Positions 14,599 through 23,330 of a DNA stretch of 64,000 nt are shown in pieces (position 1 is the first letter of the stretch; each line of letters starts with the position of its first letter). Both the position numbers and the translations under genes were made by a program. Origin of the DNA: Pseudomonadota bacterium (GTDB lineage: Bacteria > Pseudomonadota > Alphaproteobacteria > UBA2136 > JASBTF01); contig JASBTF010000002.1 in NCBI GenBank assembly GCA_030148545.1, positions 175,218 through 239,217 on the forward strand. Direction: 5' to 3'. The notes beneath the pieces are model-generated. The model made no database searches. It saw only the letters and a program-made list of their open reading frames with translations, and was not told the DNA's origin.

Positions 14599-16431
14599 TT
14601 AGTGCCGGTCAAAGATTTTCTCTAAATCTTTTAGCGAGAGCGTTACATACGTAGGGCGGCCATGGTTGCATTGCGCACTGTTGGGTGTTTGTTCCATTTG
14701 GCGCAGCAGAGCATTCATCTCGTCACGGCTGAGCGTTCGGTTAGCGCGAATAGACCCATGGCATGCCATGGTGCTTAAAGTTGATTCTAAACGCTCCTGT
14801 AGCGATGTGGTGGCCTTTAGCTGGTGTAGGTCTTCCACCAAATCTTTCACCATACTTTGCACATCACTACGGCCAAGCAGGGCAGGGGTGGCACGCACTT
14901 GCACTGCGCGTGGGCCAAATGGTTCTACTTCCAATCCAAAAGCAGCAAGCTCTACTGTGCGGGTGGTTATCAGCTCTACATCTTCTGGCGCTAGCTCCAC
15001 CACTTCTGGCAATAGTAGCTGTTGTTGCTCCACGCCATCAGTTGCCATTTGGTGCTTAAACTTTTCATACACCACACGCTCGTGTGCGGCGTGCTGGTCC
15101 ACCACCACTAGGCCATCGGCGGCTTGTGCCACAATAAACGTACCATGCACCTGCGCCACAGCAGCACCAAGGGGATAAGTGGTACTATCAATTTCAGCAA
15201 AGGGTTGTTCATCCCCTTTAGTTTTAGGCTGTGGTGGGGCAGTAAAATCTAACGCTGCTGTGCGTGGTGCTTCGCGCATGCCAACAGCTTGTGGGGCATA
15301 GCTCGGCCCAGCAGATGTAACCGAATGCACGGTTGGCGCCATTGGTAGTGGCGCCATAGGCGCTTGGAACGCTTGCGTAATTTCCTGTGTGCCAGCTGCA
15401 CTACCTTGGGTGCTGTGTTGTTCCAACACATGCCGGATACTACTATACAGCAGGCCATACACATCCACGCCATGCCTAAAACGCACTTCTGCTTTGGCTG
15501 GGTGCACGTTTACATCTACCAATTCTGGTGGCAGCTCTAACAACAGCACAGCCAGTGGGTGGCGGTCCTTCGCCAAACGGTCGTGGTAGGCTTGCTTAAG
15601 CGCACCCAGCAAACGCCGGTCACTTACGGGCCGGCCGTTTACAAAGGCAAATTGCTTGCGGTTGCTCCCCACATGAAAGGTCGGGTGACTCACCCAACCA
15701 CGCAGGCGCAAAGCATCACGTTGTACATCAATTGCTAGTGCATTTTCAGGAAAATCTTTGCCCAATATGGCGCCCAAACGCTGTTCTCCAGCAGCAAATA
15801 GGTCACCGCTTAATGGCGGTAAATCTAGGCGTACGGTACCATCTAGCTCTAGCCGAAAACCCACCTGTGGCTGCGCCAATGCAACTTGCTGCACCAGGCT
15901 GGTAATTTGCATTTTTTCGGTACGATCGGTCTTGAGGAATTTGCGCCGCGCTGGCGTATTAAAAAACAGCTCGCGTACTTCTACCTCGGTACCTACGTTG
16001 AGCGCTGCGGGCGCCACATCATCGGCTACACCGCCGCGTACATGTACCTGCCATGCGTGCTCGCTATTGGGTGTACGGCTGCTGATGGTAAAATCACTGA
16101 CCGAGGCAATGGCCGGCACGGCTTCGCCACGAAAACCAAAGCTATGAATGCTAAACAAATCATCGGTGGTTGCAATTTTAGATGTAGCATGGCGCAGCAA
16201 AGCTTTAGGCAAATTCTCACGGTCAATGCCATGGCCATTATCAGTCACGCAAATGCGTTCCAGCCCTGCACCATCAACCTGAATCGTAATTTGCGTTGCA
16301 CCAGCATCCAGTGCATTTTCTAGTAGCTCTTTCACCACGCTGGCGGGGCGCTCCACAACTTCACCAGCTGCAATTTGGTCTGCTAGCGCGTGGGGGAGAA
16401 TATTAATGGTGGTTGGCTGTGCTTGGCTCAT
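14599..16431 (-). CDS. mutL: DNA mismatch repair protein MutL
   Basis: A 610-residue MutL. The GHKL ATPase is at the N-terminus (IAAGEVVERPASVVKELLENALDAG, DNGHGID, GFRGEA) and a dimerisation domain at the C-terminus. The latter contains DQHAAHERVVYE, matching the DQHA(X)2E(X)4E metal site of nicking MutL proteins, together with ACHGSIR and CNHGRPT. It is therefore predicted to be an endonuclease-type MutL as in most non-enteric bacteria; the CNHGRPT motif has Asn where CPHGRP is usual. I start at ATG 16431 rather than the upstream GTG because MSQ-PTTINILPHALADQIAAGE fits the family. Confidence 0.95.
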   Translation of the reverse strand: MSQAQPTTINILPHALADQIAAGEVVERPASVVKELLENALDAGATQITIQVDGAGLERICVTDNGHGIDRENLPKALLRHATSKIATTDDLFSIHSFGFRGEAVPAIASVSDFTISSRTPNSEHAWQVHVRGGVADDVAPAALNVGTEVEVRELFFNTPARRKFLKTDRTEKMQITSLVQQVALAQPQVGFRLELDGTVRLDLPPLSGDLFAAGEQRLGAILGKDFPENALAIDVQRDALRLRGWVSHPTFHVGSNRKQFAFVNGRPVSDRRLLGALKQAYHDRLAKDRHPLAVLLLELPPELVDVNVHPAKAEVRFRHGVDVYGLLYSSIRHVLEQHSTQGSAAGTQEITQAFQAPMAPLPMAPTVHSVTSAGPSYAPQAVGMREAPRTAALDFTAPPQPKTKGDEQPFAEIDSTTYPLGAAVAQVHGTFIVAQAADGLVVVDQHAAHERVVYEKFKHQMATDGVEQQQLLLPEVVELAPEDVELITTRTVELAAFGLEVEPFGPRAVQVRATPALLGRSDVQSMVKDLVEDLHQLKATTSLQERLESTLSTMACHGSIRANRTLSRDEMNALLRQMEQTPNSAQCNHGRPTYVTLSLKDLEKIFDRH

Positions 16432-16462
16432 CAGATGAAGCACTCTAGCCGAAAATGACTAC

Positions 16463-16981
16463 TTAAGCGAGCGCCTTCACCATGCACCACTGTGCCGCAC
16501 GGTCTAGCACCAGTAAATCGCCTTGGCTAGCAGGTTTACCTTGGTAGTACAGGCCATGTGTGTCGGGCAGGTAGCCAAGTTTAGCGTAAAGCCGCTGTGC
16601 AGCACCGTTGGTGGCACGCACGGTAATACCAATTTGGTTATGCCCTTGTTTTTGTAGTTCTTGCTCCAACGCTGTTACCAATGCCTTAGCAACACCTTGC
16701 TGGCGTGCTACTGGGGCTACTTGCAGCGCCTTCATTTCCGGAATTTTTTGTGTTTCAAAAGCTGGCAGCATATCCGCCATCGGTGCTTTTTGCGTATAAG
16801 CTGTAACCATGCCTACTACGCTACCATCTGCCTCAGCTACTAAAAATGTAGCAAAACCAGCGTCGCTATCAGCAAGGTGCCCAGCAAATTTTTCGGGTGG
16901 GTCATAGTCGGGCGCACTACCAAACAGCTGGTGCAGGGGTGCTAAATCTGCTTTTACTGCTGGGCGTACAAAAATATTCAT
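16463..16981 (-). CDS. GNAT family N-acetyltransferase
   Basis: A 172-residue acetyl-CoA-dependent acyltransferase of unknown substrate. The GNAT fold is seen in VGMVTAYTQ, the acetyl-CoA-binding V-A-RQQGVAKALV segment (motif A, Q/RxxGxA) and the NGAAQRLYAKLGY motif B region. It lies 31 bp before mutL and 6 bp after tatD on the same strand, so it is probably part of that transcript. Confidence 0.9.
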   Translation of the reverse strand: MNIFVRPAVKADLAPLHQLFGSAPDYDPPEKFAGHLADSDAGFATFLVAEADGSVVGMVTAYTQKAPMADMLPAFETQKIPEMKALQVAPVARQQGVAKALVTALEQELQKQGHNQIGITVRATNGAAQRLYAKLGYLPDTHGLYYQGKPASQGDLLVLDRAAQWCMVKALA

Positions 16982-16987
16982 TACATT

Positions 16988-17776
16988 CTAGTGGGGCACA
17001 CGACTAAACAGTTGGTGGAAGTTTTTTGTAGTAACATCTGCCAGCGTTTCCATATCAATTTGTTTGAGTTCAGCTAGTTTTTCTGCTGTGTATTTAACAT
17101 AACTAGGCCTATTTATCTTGCCGCGGTTTGGCTCCGGCGCAAGGAAAGGGGCGTCTGTTTCCACCAGCAGTAGCTCTAGCGGCACGGTGCTGAAGGTATT
17201 GCGTAATGCATCTAGTTTTTTGTTTTTAAAGGTAATAATACCGGGTGCGGAAATATAAATACCGTTTTCAACACCAAAATCAGCTAGTTCTTGGCTAGCT
17301 GTAAAGCAGTGAAACAGCAGGCGCAGCGGCCCATCAGCCAAGGCATTTTTCAACACAGCTATGGTGTCTTCCTCTGCATCACGGGTGTGGATCACCACCG
17401 GCACGTCATGCTTACGTGCTTTTTGTAAATGCAGTTCAAAACTGGCAATTTGCTCATCGCGCGGCTGTTCATTACGAAAATAGTCCAGCCCTGTCTCGCC
17501 CACACCTACGCAGTTTGGGTCGGTGAGCGCATCATCAAAACTTTGTGCTACTAATGGGTCAGCACCGGCGCTGTGTGGGTGCACTCCAAAGGTGCAAAAT
17601 ACATTGGTATGGCGTGCGGCAATACCTTGTAGTTCAGCAAACTCACCTTGGTGGGTACAAATGGTGAGCAATTTACCCACGCCATTTTCTGCCGCTTCAG
17701 CAATCAGCGTATCGGCATCAATGCCTTGCTCCTTAAAGGTGGCATAATTCAAATGGCAGTGGCTATCAATCAGCAT
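16988..17776 (-). CDS. tatD: TatD family metal-dependent hydrolase
   Basis: A 262-residue amidohydrolase-fold protein; relatives act as 3'-5' exonucleases or deoxyribonucleases in DNA repair. Metal ligands are visible: IDSHCHLNY at the start, VGETGLDYFR, VIHTRDA, LFHCFT and LVETDAPFLAP. It follows metG, as in other Alphaproteobacteria, but here a hairpin repeat sits between the two genes. The metallo-beta-lactamase gene often found after tatD is absent. Confidence 0.93.
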   Translation of the reverse strand: MLIDSHCHLNYATFKEQGIDADTLIAEAAENGVGKLLTICTHQGEFAELQGIAARHTNVFCTFGVHPHSAGADPLVAQSFDDALTDPNCVGVGETGLDYFRNEQPRDEQIASFELHLQKARKHDVPVVIHTRDAEEDTIAVLKNALADGPLRLLFHCFTASQELADFGVENGIYISAPGIITFKNKKLDALRNTFSTVPLELLLVETDAPFLAPEPNRGKINRPSYVKYTAEKLAELKQIDMETLADVTTKNFHQLFSRVPH

Positions 17777-17840
17777 GCAATATGCCTAACACAAGCATTT
17801 AGCGCTGCCAACTATCATTCTGATTGTTCAGAGTATGCGG

Positions 17841-17935
17841 GCCGGCATCCCAATTGCGGATGCAATTGGTTGCCGCGGTTCCAAGGTGCCCTTGGTGCCA
17901 ACCGGCGGCTTTGCCGACCGGTTGAGCATTCTAAA
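17841..17935 (-). repeat. Three-hairpin intergenic repeat, copy 2 (after metG)
   Basis: A full copy abutting the metG stop codon. On the minus strand: lead ATTTAGAATGCTC, hairpin 1 AACCGG-TCGGCAAAGCCG-CCGGTT, hairpin 2 CCAAGG-gca-CCTTGG, spacer GAACCGCGGCAACC, hairpin 3 CAATTGC-atcc-GCAATTG, end GGGATGCCGGC. All three stems differ in sequence from copy 1 yet pair fully. It lies inside the metG-tatD transcription unit, so it is probably transcribed. Confidence 0.85.
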
Positions 17936-19465
17936 TTACGCAGCCTGTTCCAATTCAAATCTTTGGAAAACACCCTGTGGCGCAGGGAGAGCAGTGCCCT
18001 CAGTGAGTCCTATTTGCCCGGCTTGCTCTAGTTCTTCCAGTGTTATTACGTGGTAGTTGAGTTGTGTTTGCAGCGTTTGTGCGCTAGCAGGCATAAATGG
18101 CGCCAACAGCACAGCTAGCGGGCGGAAACACTCCAACAGCACGCGCAGCACATGTGCCATTTGCTCTGGGTTTTCCTTGCGCAAGGTCCACGGTGCTTGG
18201 GTATCCATGTACTTATTTGCAGCGCCTACCACATCCCAAATAGCTGCCAGTGCTTTGTGGAAGTTAAGTTGGTCAACATGGCCGCGTACCAGCGCTGGTA
18301 ATGCAGCTGCTTGCTGTAGTAGTGCTTCGTCTTCAGTGCGGAGCGTACCTAGTGCTGGCACTTGGCCAGCACAGTTTTTCGCGACCATGCTCAACACCCG
18401 CTGGAACAAATTCCCCACGTCGTTAGAAAGGTCAGTATTACAACGCTGCACCATGCGTTCGTGGCTAAAATCACCATCGTTACCAAATGGTACTTCCCGC
18501 AAAAAGAAGTAGCGCACCGCATCAATACCGTATTGGTTAATGAGCTCTTGTGGATCCAGCACATTGTTGTTGGATTTACCCATTTTAGTGCCATCTTTAG
18601 TGAGCCAACCATGTGCCCAAATTTGCTTTGGTAATGGCTCGTTAGCGCCCATTAAAAACGCAGGCCAGTACACCGCGTGGAAACGCAGAATATCCTTACC
18701 CACAAGGTGAATCGCCTCGTTGAAGAAAGGCATCTCACCCGGGTAACCATCGCCAGTGGCATAGTTCGTTAGTGCATCTAGCCACACGTACATCACGTGT
18801 TTATCGTCGCCCGGTACCGGCACACCCCAGTTAATGGTTGTGCGCGATACAGAGATATCCTCCAGCCCACCTTTTACAAAGCTCATCACCTCGTTACGGC
18901 GGCTTTCTGGCTGAATAAAAGTTGGGTTATTGGTGTAGTGCTCAATCAGCTTGTCCTGAAACGCCGATAGCTTAAAAAAGTAGCTTTCTTGCTCCAGCCA
19001 TTCTACAGGGCGGCCTGTTGGCGCCATGCGCTCGCCATCTTTTTCAATTAGCTCGGCTTCGGTGTAGTAGGCCTCGTCCGCCACGCAGTACCAACCGGCA
19101 TAGCTATCTTTATAAATATATCCAGCATCAACCAGCTTGCTCCACAAGTGCTGTGCTGCCGCGTAGTGGCGTGGCTCTGTAGTGCGAATAAAATTGTGGT
19201 CACTCAAGTTTAGCAGCGGTGCTAAATCTCGGTACGCGGCTGACTGCTCATCCACAAATGCCTGTGGTGTCATGCCCAGTTTTTCGGCTGCATGCTGCAT
19301 TTTTTGGCCATGTTCATCGGTACCGGTTTGAAAGCGTGTATCGTACCCATCTAGCCGCTTAAAGCGGGCATAAACATCTGCAGCCATGGTGGTATAAGCA
19401 CTGCCCATGTGTGGTTTGGCGGTTGGGTAATAAATAGGTGTGGTTATGTAGGCACGTTTTGTCAT
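17936..19465 (-). CDS. metG: Methionyl-tRNA synthetase
   Basis: Charges tRNA-Met. The 509 residues start at ATG 19465 with MTKRAYITTPIYYPTAKPHMG, the class I HIGH-like region; an upstream in-frame codon at 19501 adds nothing conserved. The second class I signature reads KMGKSNNNVLDP, with Gly at the third position where KMSKS is usual. The C-terminus is the alpha-helical anticodon-binding domain, and no tRNA-binding (EMAP) tail is present. It lies between holB and tatD as in other Alphaproteobacteria, but an antisense-oriented orphan gene now separates it from holB. Confidence 0.97.
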   Translation of the reverse strand: MTKRAYITTPIYYPTAKPHMGSAYTTMAADVYARFKRLDGYDTRFQTGTDEHGQKMQHAAEKLGMTPQAFVDEQSAAYRDLAPLLNLSDHNFIRTTEPRHYAAAQHLWSKLVDAGYIYKDSYAGWYCVADEAYYTEAELIEKDGERMAPTGRPVEWLEQESYFFKLSAFQDKLIEHYTNNPTFIQPESRRNEVMSFVKGGLEDISVSRTTINWGVPVPGDDKHVMYVWLDALTNYATGDGYPGEMPFFNEAIHLVGKDILRFHAVYWPAFLMGANEPLPKQIWAHGWLTKDGTKMGKSNNNVLDPQELINQYGIDAVRYFFLREVPFGNDGDFSHERMVQRCNTDLSNDVGNLFQRVLSMVAKNCAGQVPALGTLRTEDEALLQQAAALPALVRGHVDQLNFHKALAAIWDVVGAANKYMDTQAPWTLRKENPEQMAHVLRVLLECFRPLAVLLAPFMPASAQTLQTQLNYHVITLEELEQAGQIGLTEGTALPAPQGVFQRFELEQAA

Positions 19466-19623
19466 AGGCGCCACTGTAACAAGCTTTACTACTCTCGCCA
19501 ACGGTTCTGCTCAGTGAACTTGACCTTAGTAACAATACTGTATATGTATACCGTTATGTTTTGGCCGTATGGCTATGTCTTTTTCTATCGCCTATAGGCG
19601 AAAATCTCTGGAGGTCTGTTATT

Positions 19624-20007
19624 ATGCAGCGGAACCTTGTTTTAAACACCCTGTTTGGGCTTGCTACTCTTCCAGTTATCGTTGGGTTATACGCCCTATT
19701 AGCAAACATGATAGCTGTTGGTGTAACACAACCGTTGTCAATTTTCCCAGACCACTGGAGTGAGCCTGTACAGCATTCTTTGCGCATCTATCTGGCTATT
19801 TACCTTCTCTTGCCATTTGTTGTAGTGAACGTGCGCGTTGCCAAGTTATTTATTGCTTCCGACCGTGAGAAATGGGCGGTTGCAATTACACTACTGTTGG
19901 CAATTGTAGTTGCAATTTGTTTACTGTGGTGGTCTGTTCTTGCGAGTTGGCTGGTAGTTCTTGGATATTGGTGTGCTTTGTTTATTTGGAATGTAGCTTT
20001 AGAATAA
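19624..20007 (+). CDS. Orphan multi-helix membrane protein inserted between metG and holB
   Basis: No family recognised. GGAGG nine bases before ATG 19624 fixes the start. The 127 residues form about four hydrophobic helices (LVLNTLFGLATLPVIVGLYALL; YLAIYLLLPFVVVNV; VAITLLLAIVVAICLLWW; LASWLVVLGYWCALFIW). It runs opposite to the surrounding metG/holB operon and has its own terminator. A possible promoter TTGACC-N17-TATGTA lies at about 19519-19547 in the metG-facing gap. Confidence 0.75.
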   Translation: MQRNLVLNTLFGLATLPVIVGLYALLANMIAVGVTQPLSIFPDHWSEPVQHSLRIYLAIYLLLPFVVVNVRVAKLFIASDREKWAVAITLLLAIVVAICLLWWSVLASWLVVLGYWCALFIWNVALE

Positions 20008-20017
20008 AATTATGTTC

Positions 20018-20045
20018 AAAAGCCCCCACCAATGTGGGGGCTTTT
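20018..20045. terminator. Bidirectional terminator
   Basis: AAAAGCCCCCAC-caat-GTGGGGGCTTTT between the orphan membrane gene and convergent holB. Confidence 0.9.
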
Positions 20046-20046
20046 A

Positions 20047-20913
20047 CTATGCACTACGAATGTCAGTAATGGTACTATCAAGCACAACTTGGGCCGGTAG
20101 GTTTAGGCCTTGCTGCTGTTGTTGCTTGGTGAGCGTGTGTTGGTACAGGGCTGCCAGTTGTGGCTGTGTGGGTGCAGCATGGGCCAAAGCCTGTAAGAGT
20201 GCATCTAGGTTTGCTACGGCATCGCCTTTAGGAACAGGGCTGTTAGGGCTTGCCAACCACGCTTGCCATGCCGGCAGTGGGTCATCATCGCCTAGGTTAA
20301 TAATTTGCCCAGGAGCACCAAGTTTTAGGCGTTCAGGCGCAATGTTTGCCGTATCTACATCGTTTTGTTGCAGCACAGTTTGCGTTTCTTCCAAGCTGAG
20401 CCCACCGCAGTGAAAACGCCGACAACGGGACACAATAGTAGGCAGCAAGCCGCTCATGCGGTGGCTAAGCAGAATAAAATACACACCGGCATTTGGCTCT
20501 TCCAAATGCTTCAAAATAGCGTTGGCAGCAGCACCGCTGAGGTTGTCGGTACTATCAATAATCACAAAACGGTCGTGGTCAGCGCTTAGGCTGAGCTTTT
20601 CCATAGCGTTACGTACCTGCTCCACCGCAATGCTTTTCTTTTTCTCCTGCACTTCTACCACTGTGAGCCCCACGCTACCGCCAGCATCCAGCTGGGCAGC
20701 AAGAGGGTGGTTCACATCATGGCCGAGCTGTTCAGTAGCAACCAAATCGTTACTGGGGCATAGCACGTGGTAGGCCAAGCGCTCTGCCAGTTGGCGTTTA
20801 CCAACACCTTTTGGCCCATGGAACAAAAGCGCATGCGGCAACCGCCCTGATGCAACAAGTTGCATCAGGGCGGTTTGGGTGGCTTCATGGCCAATGTGTG
20901 GGTTAGGCAGCAC
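20047..20913 (-). CDS. holB: DNA polymerase III subunit delta prime
   Basis: Part of the clamp-loader complex. The 288 residues have an AAA+ fold with FHGPKGVGKRQLAERLA (P-loop) and VIIDSTDNLSGAAANAILKHLEEP (Walker B and following helix), then LLSHRMSGLLPTIVSRCRRFHC (sensor 1 and SRC-type motif). The coding frame overlaps the end of tmk. A TTG at 20931 would add six residues, but GTG 20913 has GGAG ten bases upstream, so I prefer it. The cysteine residues of the zinc-binding module of gamma and delta prime are not obvious. Confidence 0.9.
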   Translation of the reverse strand: MLPNPHIGHEATQTALMQLVASGRLPHALLFHGPKGVGKRQLAERLAYHVLCPSNDLVATEQLGHDVNHPLAAQLDAGGSVGLTVVEVQEKKKSIAVEQVRNAMEKLSLSADHDRFVIIDSTDNLSGAAANAILKHLEEPNAGVYFILLSHRMSGLLPTIVSRCRRFHCGGLSLEETQTVLQQNDVDTANIAPERLKLGAPGQIINLGDDDPLPAWQAWLASPNSPVPKGDAVANLDALLQALAHAAPTQPQLAALYQHTLTKQQQQQGLNLPAQVVLDSTITDIRSA

Positions 20914-21586
20914 GGCTTTTACGCTCCACAAAGTTAATCAATGCCTGCTGAATACTCTCAAACACAGTATCTGGGTCTGGGGAGGCATTTACCACAGTGT
21001 AACGCTGTGGCACGGCTTTGGCGCGTTCCAACAAGCCGTTGCGCACGTTTTTATGAAAATCATGACCTTCGCTCTCCATGCGGTTTTCATCCAAACCGTC
21101 CAAGAACATTGGGTTTTTGCGGCCTAAACCAATGTCTACCGGTACATCCAGCAGCAAAGTTTGGTCTGGCCAGTCATCACCAATCACCATTTTTTCTAGT
21201 GTGTGGATTTGCTCCATCGGCACACCTTTACATACACCTTGGTACACAGCTGTGGCGTCGGCAAAACGGTCGCACAATACCCATTTTCCAGCAGCAAGAG
21301 CAGGTCTCACCACTTGTTCAAGGTGTGCGCAACGGTCAGCATAAAACAGCAGTGTTTCGGTGAGAGGGTCCATTTTGTCGCTATCACCAGTGAGCAGGAT
21401 TTTGCGAATACTCGCGCCAACTTCGGTGCCACCAGGTTCACGGGTGGTAATGTGGTCAATACCCATTTCGGTAAACCAGTTGGAAAGTCGTTTGATTTGC
21501 GATGTTTTACCCGTACCATCACCACCTTCTAGTGAGATAAAGAGCGGGCGACTTTGTGTGAAAGCAGTAGTCAGATTATCAGTCAT
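20903..21586 (-). CDS. tmk: Thymidylate kinase
   Basis: Phosphorylates dTMP to dTDP. The 227 residues show the P-loop SLEGGDGTGKTSQ, the TREPGGTEVG motif, and WVLCDRFADATAVYQG, which corresponds to the DR(Y/F) block. Slightly longer than usual because of an N-terminal extension of about 15 residues. Lies in the dacA-tmk-holB order typical of Alphaproteobacteria and overlaps holB. Confidence 0.97.
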   Translation of the reverse strand: MTDNLTTAFTQSRPLFISLEGGDGTGKTSQIKRLSNWFTEMGIDHITTREPGGTEVGASIRKILLTGDSDKMDPLTETLLFYADRCAHLEQVVRPALAAGKWVLCDRFADATAVYQGVCKGVPMEQIHTLEKMVIGDDWPDQTLLLDVPVDIGLGRKNPMFLDGLDENRMESEGHDFHKNVRNGLLERAKAVPQRYTVVNASPDPDTVFESIQQALINFVERKSRAA

Positions 21587-21654
21587 GAGTGACTCCTAAA
21601 CTAAAAGCGAGTAATGCTGTGCGTTGTCTAACATGAGGGTAGGGACCTGTCAAT

Positions 21655-22770
21655 TTACTGGCCAGCCTTGCCTGTCACACGGCGTAGCAGCATTTCATAC
21701 CATGGTGCTTTGGCAATATTTGCGCTTACCACAAGCGGCGTTGTAAATGTCCCTTCAGACGTTTCAAAACGTGCTTCACCCACCACTTGTCCAGCTTGTA
21801 GTGGTGCTGGCGGTAGGGTGTAGCTCACGCTGGTTTGGTAGGTTTGTTTGCGGCGGTCAATCAGCTGCACCACATCTTCCGCCACGGCCAGCTCAACTTG
21901 GTTTGGCAAGCCATCGGGCACGGCTACGGTTTCTAGCACTTGGCCATTGGTGGCGAGTGTTAGTGGCTCGTAACGCCCATAAGAGTAACGCAGAGCAGCC
22001 ATACTTTGCTGCTCACGCGCAGCTTGGCTGCCGGTGCCTAGCACCGCAACATACAGGCGCAAATCACGCTGCATGGCGCTACTTACCAAGTGGTAGCCCG
22101 CATCTTCAATGTGGCCAGTTTTCATGCCATCCACGCCAATATTACGGCGTAGCAGGCCATTGCGGTTAAATTGACGAATGTTGGAGTAACTAAACTCACG
22201 CTGGCTAAAAACATCCGCATGGTGGGGGAAGTCACTGCGCAAGCGGTGCGCCAGCAGTGCCATGTCGTGTGCGGTGGTGTATTGCTCAGGGTTTGGCCAA
22301 CCGCTGGCATTCATAAAATTACTATTGGTCATGCCCAACTCTTGCGCTTTGCTGTTCATCAGTTCGGCAAAGCTTTCTTCGGTGCCGGCCATGTATTCGG
22401 CTACTACAAGGCAAGCATCGTTACCACTAATGGCGGCAATTCCCGGAATCAAATCGGCAACCTTTACCGTTTTACCTACTTCTAGGAACATTTTGGAGCC
22501 ACCTTTGCGCCATGCTGCTTCGCTAATGGGGAGTTCTTGCTCTAGCGATAGGTCGCCACGGTCAATGGCTTCAAACAGCAAGTACAACGTCATCATCTTG
22601 GTGAGGCTAGCAGGGCCAATTTGCTCATCCGCATTGTGGCTGACCAACCATTGGTTATACGCAGGGGCATAAACCGTGTAGGCCTTGGCATCTAGCTTTA
22701 GCGCGAGAGCAGGTAAACTTAGGGCAATGACGGAACAAAGGGCAAACAGAGTTGTGAGCAGTTTTTTCAT
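21655..22770 (-). CDS. dacA: D-alanyl-D-alanine carboxypeptidase (PBP5/6 family)
   Basis: A periplasmic serine peptidase that trims peptidoglycan pentapeptides. Start ATG 22770 gives a signal peptide (MKKLLTTLFALCSVIALSLPALA). The three penicillin-binding motifs are present: ASLTK (SxxK), SGN (SxN) and MKTG (KTG). The C-terminal part is the PBP5-type beta domain ending in an amphipathic stretch (APWYEMLLRRVTGKAG) that would anchor it to the membrane. It lies between rlpA and tmk, 68 bp from tmk. Confidence 0.96.
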   Translation of the reverse strand: MKKLLTTLFALCSVIALSLPALALKLDAKAYTVYAPAYNQWLVSHNADEQIGPASLTKMMTLYLLFEAIDRGDLSLEQELPISEAAWRKGGSKMFLEVGKTVKVADLIPGIAAISGNDACLVVAEYMAGTEESFAELMNSKAQELGMTNSNFMNASGWPNPEQYTTAHDMALLAHRLRSDFPHHADVFSQREFSYSNIRQFNRNGLLRRNIGVDGMKTGHIEDAGYHLVSSAMQRDLRLYVAVLGTGSQAAREQQSMAALRYSYGRYEPLTLATNGQVLETVAVPDGLPNQVELAVAEDVVQLIDRRKQTYQTSVSYTLPPAPLQAGQVVGEARFETSEGTFTTPLVVSANIAKAPWYEMLLRRVTGKAGQ

Positions 22771-22880
22771 GCCCACAGTGATAATACGAATCAAATTTTT
22801 TTACCAGCAGAACACTTGAAATTTCATCATCTCGCCCTAAATAGAATGTTAATCAAAATCACGCATGTCGAACTCTTTAG

Positions 22881-22901
22881 GGTCCTCCATGCGGGAGGAT
22901 C
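22881..22901. other. Hairpin with an anti-Shine-Dalgarno-like arm
   Basis: GGTCCTCC-atgcg-GGAGGATC lies about 40 bp before the orphan gene at 22941 and upstream of dacA on the other strand. The GGAGGA arm is paired to TCCTCC. There is no T-tract, so it may be an RNA structure or operator rather than a terminator. Confidence 0.4.
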
Positions 22902-22940
22902 TTAATCGTTTCTACATGCTAGCCTAGAAAGGGGCTAAAC

Positions 22941-23282
22941 ATGAAAAAAGTTAATTTCGATGGTGCCTGGGGCGAATCCGCACTGGTTTTGGCAGATAAT
23001 GATGAAAAGGGTCGGTCCATGATTCTGGGGATTCTGCCACGCCTAGGTGACGCACGCTGGCAAGCTGCTGCTATCATGCATGACATGGGTATGAGCGGTC
23101 GGCAACTGTGGTTTGCCTACAAGAACTTTGCAGATCGCAGTTTGCACACCCTGGTCACAGCACTGGAAGAACGCTCGCAGGAGCTGGTTGATGTGGTTAA
23201 CCATTGCAGCCGGGAAGCTGGGTTGGAGGCAACGGCGGTTCAGCGCGGTAATGCGCCTCAGCTGATGGCACGGTTTACGTAA
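22941..23282 (+). CDS. Orphan 113-residue protein inserted between dacA and rlpA
   Basis: No family recognised. A small, probably soluble helical protein (LVTALEERSQELVDVVNHC) with a start after AGAAAGGGGC. It runs against the rlpA/dacA genes, which are normally adjacent, and ends in its own strong terminator. The gene looks real because codons are well used over the whole length and start and stop signals fit. Confidence 0.7.
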   Translation: MKKVNFDGAWGESALVLADNDEKGRSMILGILPRLGDARWQAAAIMHDMGMSGRQLWFAYKNFADRSLHTLVTALEERSQELVDVVNHCSREAGLEATAVQRGNAPQLMARFT

Positions 23283-23290
23283 ATATGGCG

Positions 23291-23320
23291 ACAGGCCGGG
23301 GGAGATCCCGGCCTGTTTGC
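23291..23320. terminator. Terminator between convergent genes
   Basis: ACAGGCCGGG-ggagat-CCCGGCCTGTTTGC, a perfect 10-bp GC-rich stem between the 113-residue orphan gene and rlpA. Confidence 0.8.
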
Positions 23321-23330
23321 ATGTGTGTGG

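Noticed and set aside
17936-19465. KMGKS in metG as a sign of a defective enzyme
   Set aside because: All other class I motifs and the full length are intact, and Gly/Ser exchange at this position can be tolerated in aminoacyl-tRNA synthetases; I treat it as ordinary variation.
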